From: Acanthopleura granulata
Lineage: Eukaryota > Mollusca > Polyplacophora > Chitonida > Chitonidae
Length of the DNA: 64,000 nt
Direction: 5' to 3'
NCBI GenBank assembly: GCA_016165875.1
Contig: JABBOT010000022.1
Location: forward strand, 1,453,333 to 1,517,332
This document shows positions 12,601-22,200 of the stretch, one piece after another. The position numbers were made by a program, and so were the translations under genes. The notes beneath the pieces are model-generated. The model worked only from the letters and a program-made list of their open reading frames with translations, searched no databases and was not told where the DNA came from. Positions within the stretch are counted from its first letter, which is position 1; each line of letters opens with the position of its first letter.

Positions 12601-12897
12601 CTTTAAAAAGCTAAATGAGAGAGATTTCTACTGCGTTTGCCCCCAGACTTTGCCTATTTCATATCAAATACATTTTTCAATATTTACTAAACTCTTCAAC
12701 ATTTATCATTGTTGAAGAACACGTCAAACACAAACTGCCAAGTATCTCACGAATAAACGTATTATTGTGTTGTTGTTGTTTCAGTCGTGTGTTCCTCACT
12801 ATTCAGTCTTTTTTCGGCTTTTTCTGAGGTTTGGGGATATGATTGAACTTGGTCAGTTTCCAGCACCTTGTCCGACTGTTGGGGCCTGGAATGCCAT
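9571..12897 (-). CDS. INIP: INIP / SOSS complex subunit C, complete (5 exons, 109 aa)
   Basis: INIP (SOSS-C) is a small subunit of the SOSS complex (INTS3, an SSB protein and INIP), which binds single-stranded DNA at breaks and supports ATM signalling and homologous recombination in the nucleus. Exons (minus strand): 12,867-12,897, 12,033-12,120, 10,834-10,900, 10,400-10,450, 9,571-9,663; 330 nt, phases 1, 0, 0, 0 by chain (1-2, 2-1 splits then 0). The N-terminal helix ERANRKILEQLEEQKKR (residues 11-27) corresponds to the conserved NRVAILAELDKEKRK region, a low-complexity Ser/Asn/Ala linker follows, and the end GYFITQDSSFGNLILPVLPR (residues 86-105) is almost identical to the vertebrate C-terminus. 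Length 109 aa against 104 in human. It is transcribed away from SNX30, whose start codon is 230 bp off. Confidence 0.93.
10400..10450 (-). CDS. INIP: INIP exon 4
   Basis: Acceptor ACTTTTCAG, donor GTAGGG. It encodes LAMDSQQMTVAQKTAMQ, 17 whole codons, matching the family's second helix (..EQQHIAAQQKAALQ in human). Too short to be seen as an ORF. Confidence 0.9.
10834..10900 (-). CDS. INIP: INIP exon 3 (Ser/Asn/Ala linker)
   Basis: Acceptor TTTCTTTAG, donor CAT|GTAAGT. With the AG carried over from exon 2 it encodes S-SNSSGSAAANPMSSNSGAP and VIH. The low-complexity linker is expected to be poorly conserved; the phase fits on both sides. Confidence 0.88.
12033..12120 (-). CDS. INIP: INIP exon 2 (N-terminal helix)
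   Basis: Acceptor TTTTTTTTGCAG, donor GCAAG|GTAATC. The encoded ERANRKILEQLEEQKKRLRL is a charged amphipathic helix like the one in SOSS-C. The exon begins with the last two bases and ends with the first two bases of a codon. Confidence 0.92.
12342..12433. repeat. Long hairpin (inverted repeat) in INIP intron 1
   Basis: The left arm 12,342-12,377 and right arm 12,397-12,433 are reverse complements with only a few mismatches; the inner core ATATCAGAAATTGTCGA pairs with TC(A)ACAATTTCTGATAT. About 19 nt separate the arms. Transcribed as part of the INIP pre-mRNA it could fold as a stem of roughly 36 bp. It may be a small palindromic transposon or a structured RNA element. Confidence 0.75.
12867..12897 (-). 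CDS. INIP: INIP exon 1 (start codon)
   Basis: ATG at 12,897-12,895 in a good context (AAAGATGGC), encoding MAFQAPTVGQ plus one base that completes the Glu codon with exon 2. Human exon 1 is of similar size. The donor CAAG|GTGCTG is weaker than the others, so this is the least certain INIP exon. Confidence 0.75.
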
Positions 12898-13127
12898 CTT
12901 TGTCTCTCTCCGACCTCTGATTTATCATAAAATCAATGTTTCACCTTTCGGACACTTCATTAATCAATAACAAATGCTTCCTCCATAAAACAGCTGTAAG
13001 CGACTTTGTAAATGGTGTGCTATCAGAGATTAGCCAATCAGAACATGGGATAGGCGAGTTCGGCTTGATGGTCTCGAAATTTAGTATTGATGTTAGCGGC
13101 TAGTGGCTTTTCATATCTTCTGTCAGA
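12898..13127. promoter_or_regulatory. Divergent promoter between INIP and SNX30
   Basis: Only 230 bp separate the two start codons, so both 5' UTRs and the core promoter must lie here. A CCAAT box in a good NF-Y context (AGCCAATCAG) is at 13,034-13,038, about 90 bp before the SNX30 ATG. I see no clear TATA box for either gene, as is usual for bidirectional housekeeping promoters. Confidence 0.75.
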
Positions 13128-13247
13128 ATGGCGGACCCTCTGAATGCAGACGGCTTAGGGGAAGAAATCGACACTTCACCAGTCTCTGATGAACCTCCCA
13201 AATTCAAGGATCCATTAACAAGCAATGTTGACAGCGACGATGCAGAG
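13128..13247 (+). CDS. SNX30: SNX30 exon 1 (start, acidic N-terminus)
   Basis: ATG in the context CAGAATGGCG, encoding [18 protein letters not shown] and ending ..NVDSDDAE, 40 whole codons. Donor GCAGAG|GTTAGT. The frame stays open past the donor, so the exon end rests on the splice site and the phase of exon 2. Confidence 0.88.
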
Positions 13248-16200
13248 GTTAGTGGATCTCTGGGTTGTAAGTCCGTGTTTCGGAAGACAGGATGCTTTGG
13301 TGGTCTTAATCAACGCTTGGTGTTTTGGAATTGTCTCATATACGTAGATGTTTTGAAGGGGGCGGAGCTCATTCACAACGATCATGGTATCACAGCTGAT
13401 CACCAACACACAGTCAGATATGTAACTGATTTATGGATTGAATCGTGGGAAATATATGGGCTAATGTACAGGATTTCTAAAACCTGATGATGGGTGGATC
13501 CAATTCATCATGCATGAGATTACATGCTCAAGTCACACGTCATGATACAGACAATTTATAATGATAATAATAATAATAATATGTTTGGGATAATTGGTGA
13601 TTATTCTTTCATTTTGTACATAAACGTGTTCTTTGCTTCAGCAAGAGTTAATTGTAAGCTACCATAGTTGTCAAATTGTTGTTTTGTTTTGTTTTTTTCG
13701 TTGTTTCTTGTTTGTTTGTCAGCCCTACAGGTTGTGATACATTGGTATTTTGACACTGATGTATATATTTTTGTTTTGAGATGTTCTGACCTATTGTCTT
13801 GGGGGTTGTTGGTTGGTTTTGTGGAGTGGGGTGGGTGGGTAGATATCTTTATAAGGAGAGTGATCAAGTAAATCTTGATGTTATCTTCTTGCAGTTGGAG
13901 AGTCTGGACCTTGATACATCAGCCCATTCCGAAGGCAATGTTTCTCGAAGTTCCAGCTTGATCGCTGCCTTCAAGCTGGAAGATGAGAGTGATGTGGAAA
14001 CCCGAGATCTCTTTGTGGTTGTTGACAACCCAGAAAAACACACAGGCACCATGGACTCCTACATCACATTTAGATGTACTACAAGGGTAAGCCCTACCAC
14101 AGTTGTATCATAAATAAATAAAACTATTACATGTATTTACTAATGATAGCCATCAAGAGTAATACAACTGAAGATAAAAAGAAAGGGTTAGATCTATGTT
14201 ATAGTCTCATAGCTGTGTAACTCTTATGAGCCCTGATCATTTTCAAGGGTAGATGTTAAAAGGAACAAACCAATACATATTTGCACATACAGGCAAAGTA
14301 TTCATAGTGGAGGCCAATAGTTTCAAATGTTTATGCATGTAGACCTTTTTCTGTTTTCTCATCCTTTGAAGTTTATGATTGAGGTGTTTAAAGTATTGCT
14401 TTTTTCTTTGTTTTTGTTTCTTGAAGACCACACGGAGTGAGTATGACACTCATGAATACTGTGTAAGACGAAGGTACAATGATTTCCTCTGGCTGCGACA
14501 GAAGTTAGAAGAGTCACATCCTACCCATTTGGTGCCAGTAAGTAACACTGCACAGTGATAACAATGCAAGATATGACTGCGAATTCTCCAGCCTTTTTAT
14601 TGTGCTAACATGGAGTATTTTGATAAAGCTTTAAAGAGCATAGTAGCATTTAAGTTATTAATATGTTTGTTGATAAATTGTAACTTTCGTGAGCGTCAAC
14701 ATGTCTTTGTAACCAAATCATTTAGATGATTAATAAATGAGGAACCTTTCTCCCCTGAAGTAATTCAGGCCTAAACCGAACATTGGATATGGAGATCCTA
14801 ATTCAAATCCATCATGTGACCTACAATATAAACCCTTCATCCAACATACAGACAAATGGGTAGAATTTTGTGATCTTGACATCTTAATAAATTATTTACT
14901 GTGGATTTTATGTGGAACAGTTTATTAGTTCATCCACTTATACTGATCAACCTGTTTGGTGCAACTCTACAGAAAGCTGATTTATTTGTTTATTTGTGTG
15001 GAGGAAATAAATCATTGTCATGGATTACATTTACAACAATGTAGCTGACAGGTTCATGTTACTTGTACCCTCATGCATTATCATGTAAAACAATGTAGCT
15101 GACAGGGTCATGTTACTTGTACCCTCATGCATTATCATGTACAACAATGTAGCTGACAGGTTCGTGTTACTTGTACCCCCATGCATTATCATGTACAACA
15201 GTGTAGCTGACAGGTTTGTGTTACTTGTACCCCCATGCATTATCATGTACAACGATGTAACTGACAGGTTTGTGTTACTTGTACCCCTATGCATTATCAT
15301 GTACAACAGTGTAACTGACAGGTTCGTGTTACTTGTACCCCCATGCATTGTCATGTACAACAATGTAACTGACAGGTTCGTGTTACTTGTACCCCCCTGC
15401 ATTATGATGTACAACAGTGTAACTGACAGGGTCATGTTACTTGTACCCCTATGCATTGTCATGTAAAACAATGTAGCTGACAGGTTCATGTTACTTGTAC
15501 CCTCATGCATTATCATGTACAACAATGTAACTGACAGGTTCATGTTACTTGTACGCCCATGCATTATGATGTACAACAATGTAACTGACAGGGTCATGTT
15601 ACTTGTACCCTCATGCATTATCATGTTAGATGAGGATGTTAAGTGTACAACTTAGTCATATCAAAGATAAAAAAATTATGACTTGCATGATAAATGGATA
15701 AGTTAAGAATCATGAGTATTAATTATTACACAAGTAGCTGGTAGGTGTTAAAGTTTTAATGAGTGACAATAATCAACAGACCTGGCCTTATTTCATTGTG
15801 AGACCTAACTGTTAAGCTACATGTACACATACCATGTACTTGCATGAATGTAGATCTGTATTCAGGCCTGAAACATATTTGCAAACAATACAAATTTCCT
15901 GATTTAATTCAAAAACTGTGCAGTGCAAAAAATAGGTGTACTGTTATATAAAGGTATTGAAATTTTTTGGATGTCTTAAACAAGTCTTGGTGATGGTGAA
16001 GATTCTTCCCATTGTGGATCCTGAAATTCTGTGACATTGTTACTGTATGGCATTGTAACACATTGTCATCTCTGTTGGTCATGAAATAAGACATGCATGT
16101 GGAAAGTCATGAACTAAAATTGCCTACATAATGATTAAGAAGAAGGCCTAATGAGTTTAAATCTGTTTTAATGTTTCACCATGGCCTAGCTGCTAACCTT

Positions 16201-19200
16201 GTGGTGTTATGCTGTCAAAGCAATTAAACTGGAAGCAAAGTTGTGAACAGCTTTGGTAATGTATAAAAATGGTATGAATGAATAAGTCATGAGAGCTGTT
16301 GTCGTACTGTCTACATAATGAAATGAACGATGTGGCGATGTGTACATGAACAGTATTATTAATAAGACACGCCATCATTGCCCCCCTCCCCATCCTACCA
16401 CCCCCGTGAGAGAAAAAAAAATTAACAAAAATGTCATCAATTTGGTATGAGATAAAGAGCAGCAAATGAATACACGTAACAGCCATGATTGACAGAAGTA
16501 AGACACTTGTACCACTGCTAACCTGGTGACTATCAAACTCAAACCACTTCAGCAGTGCACTGTACACCAGACTAGCTGTCAAAGGAAATTCTTTCAGACA
16601 GGATTTTGTTTAAGATATACTTGATGATCATGATACAGTGCAGTATAACAGTGAAAGCAATTTGTTAATGATTTCCCAAAGGTTGGTGGTTCTTCCCCCC
16701 ACATAGTGGACCATCAATAGCTACAGAGGAAGATATCTCTTTCTGTTGTTGTTGTAGCCTCTCCCAGAAAAGCACAGTCTGAAGCGTTTGGACAGGTTCA
16801 GCCCAGAGTTTATCCGTGTGCGCCAGCGAGCACTTCAGAAGTTTCTGACCCGGATAGCTGACCATCCTGTGCTCTCTTTCAACTCACACTTCCAGGTGTT
16901 CCTCACAGCTAAGGCATGGGTAAGTCTTTCCCAGGGTTGATAGTGTGTATATTTCCAGTCTTCAGATTGCCTTTGTGTTGAAGGTCATGCTTACAGTCGT
17001 TGCCAGAGTGATTTTTTGGTGTTGACAAATAAAAACTATCTTCATACAGGCCAGGGTGTTTGAGATACAATGTTATGACTACAAAGTGATGTCCCTTTGC
17101 GACCTCACGTGGTTGGTTTTAGACCAGGTTGGATCAATCTGCCAGTTCTAAGACGAGGTGGTATATAATATGTATTCAAACACGACAAGACTTCTGAAAT
17201 CTGTTGGTTCTGGGTGGGTCTGGGTATTGCAAAAATAATGATACTCTGTTTAAATGTGAATACTGCCGTAAAGCGATGATGTCATTTTTCGTCGTGGGGT
17301 TACTGTGTTGTTGTAGTGATGTAAATAGAACACTACATATAGGTATGAAATCATTAAAGGGATTGATATACCTTTGTTTTGCAGGAGTTTGCAGCTCACA
17401 AGAAGCAGGGTTCTGGTCTGATAAGCCGTGTGGCTGACTCCCTTCACAACATGAGCGCTGCTTACATGATGAAGTCACGAAACCCCGAGTTCACGGCCAT
17501 GCAGGAATACATCATGACCTTCTCGGACAAACTGGGAGTGCTGGAGAGAATATCACAGCGTATAGTTAAGGAACAAACTGGTAAGATGTCTGCAAAAGTT
17601 GCAAGTAAATTTCAAAGTACTGATGTTCTAACCAGTTTGGTGTCCTACGGAAATGTTTTGACAAAAGAAAGGTATGGGAAAATATTTCTGTTTTCTTCTG
17701 AAAGATGTTTGTTAAGCCAAGAATATCCATGAAATTTCCATTAACTGTAATAGAAAAAATGTGTGAGGCAAATGGAAAGTTTGCACTTCAGGGATTTCTT
17801 GGGGTACTGTTGGGGCCCAGTATACTGTACACACTGTGGTATGACTGTGAAGTGTACATTACGGAATGGACCTTTACTCTTGGGACCCTGTGTACACTCC
17901 TTGGTGTGACTGTTGTAGATTACCTAATGGACCTGCACTCTTGAGACCCTGTGTACACTCTGTGGTGTGACTGCGATGTGTAGATTGTCTAATGGGCCTG
18001 CACTCTTGGGGTCCTCTGTACGCTGTGGTGTGTTACTGTGGTATATTACCTAGTGGACCAGTACCCTTGGGGTCCTGTGTACACTCTTTGGTGAGACTGT
18101 TGTAGATTACCTAATGAACCTGTTCTCTTGGGGTCTTCTGTACACTCTTTGGTGAGACTGTTGTAGATTAACTAATAGACCTGCACTCTTGGGGTCCTCT
18201 GTACGCTGTGGTGTGTTACTGTTGTATATTACCTAATGGACCTATACTCTTGGGACCCTGTGTACACTCTATGGTGTGACTGTTGTAGATTACCTAATGA
18301 ACCTATACTCTTGGGACCCTGCGTACAATCTGTGGTGTGACTGTTGTAGATTACCTAATGAACCTATACTCTTGGGGCCCTGTGTACACTCTGTGGTGTG
18401 ACTGTTGTAGATTACCTAATGGACCTATACTCTTGGGACCCTGCGTACAATCTGTGGTGTGACTGTTGTAGATTACCTAATGAACCTATACTCTTGGGAC
18501 CCAGTGTACACTCTTTGGTGTGACTGTTGTAGATTACCTAATGAACCTGTTCTCTTGGGACCCTGTGTACACACTGTTTTGAGACTGTTGTAGATTACCT
18601 GATGGACCTGTACTCTTGGGACCCAGTGTACACTCTGTGGTGTGACTGTTGTAGATTACCTAATGGACCTATACTCTTGGGGCCCTGTGTACACTCTGTG
18701 GTGTGACTGTTGTAGATTACCTAATGGACCTATACTCTTGGGGCCCTGTGTACACTCTGTGGTGTGACTGTTGTAGATTACCTAATGGACCTATACTCTT
18801 GGGGCCCTGTGTACACTCTGTGGTGTGACTGTTGTAGATTACCTAATGAACCTGTTCTCTTGGGACCCTGTGTACACACTGTTTTGAGACTGTTGTAGAT
18901 TACCTGATGGACCTGTACTCTTGGGACCCAGTGTACACTCTGTGGTGTGACTGTTGTAGATTACCTAATGGACCTATACTCTTGGGGCCCTGTGTACACT
19001 CTGTGGTGTGACTGTTGTAGATTACCTAATGGACCTGTACTCTTGGGGCCCTGTGTACACCCTGTGGTCTAACTCGGAAGAGAAGCTCACCCCAGCCCTG
19101 CTGTCGATGTCACACACCCTTGAGAAGTGTTCTGCTGCCCTCAAAGACCTGGTCAGTAAATAATGAAGCTTTTCTAGAATATTCATATGGAAACACTGCT

Positions 19201-22200
19201 TGCTTGTTACTGGCTGAGATTACTACACGTGGTAGTTCAGGCTTGTGCCTCGCCCTGGAAGGAAAATATTCCATATGCAGCCGTTCTGGTGTTTTTCCTT
19301 TTAAAATTACAGACTACTAATCACTGTGGCGATAGTATGAAGTAGGACCTTGAGTGATTGTTATCTCAGTGACTGATTGTAGCCGATGATGTTACAGTGT
19401 ACCGGGTTATTCTGTACTGTTGTGTTATCTTCAGTGTGATGTCGTCATGAAATGCTTGGTCATGAACATAATATATTAACTAAAGTGGTGCCAGAGTTCT
19501 GCTGTCTGTTTGCCAGGTCCCTGTTGACCACTAGGTTTTCATGATTTGCTGTATAACATATTATGCTGTTCTCACGTCATGACTTTGTTTTTAAATCAGT
19601 TTAAAAGAGTTCTGGTGAAATTTTACCAGTAGTAGAAAGGATTGATATTTTAGCTGTTAAACTGTTCTAAGTATAATGACATGCTTAGAGTTCTACATGT
19701 ACATGTATGTCTTGATTGGATAGATTGATGCCACAGATGATTGTCTGACCCAACCTCTCAAGGAGTACCTGCTGTACACAGAGGCTGTGAAGGTAAGGCC
19801 AACATCTTCTACAGCCTACACGTAGGATGCACTATGTTCTACTCATAAATCTACCCACAATGCAATGTAATTAACAGTGTGATTCAAGATGCAGTACAAA
19901 ATACAACACATGTGTAACAAATGATGTTCAAAGGCGCACCTCTATGAGGCCAGAGCCTCTCACCAATTCGGACACTGTGTTCAAGTCCAGCTCAGGCTGG
20001 CCTCCTTGGTCCTGTCTTATTGGATAAAACCACCTCATGCAGAGTTAGACGATTCATGATGCTGCACACATTGATGTCATCGGCACGGCAAATGCAGTGT
20101 GCAGTGCACAGCAATGCTACATGTGTACATAGCATTTATTTTGGCCCCATCATGAGTTGTGTCCCCTTGTGATTGATGCCAGATTCTGTGAGTTTGATAT
20201 GTACATTCTGTCCGGTGTATCAAGTCAGAGCAGAAATCATCATGCTCTCCCATTTAGTTCTTGTTGTGTGGAACATCGTGATTCGATGGCACTCGAAAGC
20301 AACTTGCTCATCAACTATCTTGAGCAAACAAACCATGATCTGAAACATGCAACAATTGTACAATAAAGTGACACAGATGTTTTACAAGTTACGTGACACA
20401 TTTGTGATTGTGTCACAACAGCAGCCAACCTTGATTTGTTTTGTTTTGCGAGGATATCAGGCGAATTTTTACTGATGTTAACTACCACGTCATAAATGTC
20501 GCTCCCTGATTCTCCGTCTCTGTGAGAAGTACATGTGCCCATTTCAGACTGTGTTACGGAGGAGAGATGCAATACAGATGGAGTATGACATGACAGTGGA
20601 GGAACTGAACAAGAGGAAAGATGAAAGGGAATTGGTGAGTTGAAAAAGACCAGTTTCTGCAGTTTTTCTGCTGTGACAAGCATCTGTCTGTCCATCAGTT
20701 GATCAGATTTTTGACATCCTATGAGGGGCCATTTTCACAACGAGGTGCCCAAGTACAAAGCAGCAGTGACACTTTGGGGAAGCTGTTGCAAATCAGCATT
20801 TGTTTCATTGAATGCCACTACTCATGTCAAAATAAATAAATATTTGGAAAATTTTTACACATGTAGTATGAAATGACCTAAAGTTATCCCCATGATTAAG
20901 TTGCACAGTGTGTCTGATTCTTAGAGTTTTATTGATCTTAGAAGTGCATTTTGAGGTTTGTTTGTATTAAAGGTTAGATGATATCAAAGTGAAAAAATGT
21001 AAGTTTCAGCACCAAACATATACGATTTTTGAACAAAATAATTGAAAATGGACAGCATAATCTAAGTTCCAACTTTAAATGTAGAAAAGATGATATGATT
21101 AACTCTGTTTGTCAGAGGAATTGAAAATATTGAAATCTTCAGAGGTGATATCCTAGATGTTACATAGTCTACATCTAGGTGAAGTGTGAAAACATTTTGT
21201 CTTGCAGCTAAAGATATCTGACCAGACATACTCCTTTGGGGCATTTCTTGGCAAAGATCCAGAGGACGTGAAGCAACAAAAACAGGAGAAACTAGAACAA
21301 CAAATTTTGGACGTAAGAATTCATGTCATCCTTATGCTGATGATAAAGCACGGTTGGATTCCCCATCCTTATTGTTTGCAGCATATGGCGACGAAAGTGA
21401 TCAGCTAATTGTGTGTGACTGTTTAAAAGTTTCTCAGCAATGTGCTAAAGTTCGGCTCCTTCATGTTTAAAACTGACAGCCATCGTATAAATAACAAAAT
21501 CTTGAATAGGAATGAAATCAGTAAGTATAATAAAATATATTATAGAAGGTAATGAGTTGCAATTGGTGTCTTACAAATTATAAATCAAGATTATGTCCAG
21601 TTTGGAGGAGAAACTGAATGAACAGAGGCTGGGAAATCTCACAGTGTACAGATAATAGATTGTTGTTTTGATCATGTATTTCCCATTTGACTACATATAT
21701 GTACATAGCTGATAAAGCATCATTACGCTAAGTACCTCAGGGGTAACTTTGTGAAAAAATTGAACTAATTGTTATCAAAACTAAGACAGCAGAAGTGAGG
21801 GTAACTGTAAACATTTAAGCTAACAGAATGAAAAGTATGGGTGAACAAACTCCTGTGTTTGGAAAGATAGACACTGTGATTCCAGTCATACCCTCCCCCC
21901 CCCCCTCCTTCTAACATCATTCTGCAGAGTGTGATGATATACATATGTAAAGAAATTCAATATTGATGGCCGTTTTATTGTTACAGCTGACAGCTCAGAT
22001 GGAGCAGCTCAATGACAAGACCGTGATCGCGAATGCCGATCTGAAGGCCGACATGGAGAGATGGCACAAGAATAAACGACGCGACATGAAAGAGCTGTTC
22101 ATGTCCACATGTGATCGGGAAATCAAGTATTATGAAACGGTAAGTAGGCAGATGAAGTCTTATAGTACAGTAAGTAGGCAGATCATGTCCAACAAAACAT

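Noticed and set aside
15031..15624. 197-codon minus-strand open frame
   Set aside because: It is the product of a 54-bp tandem repeat inside an SNX30 intron; no splice sites, start context or similarity.
17807..18990. The array units as about 20 alternative copies of exon 6, a mutually exclusive exon cluster
   Set aside because: Units carry only the acceptor and first ~47 nt of the exon; none has the rest of the exon or its donor, and the unit length breaks the frame. They are decoys, not complete exons.
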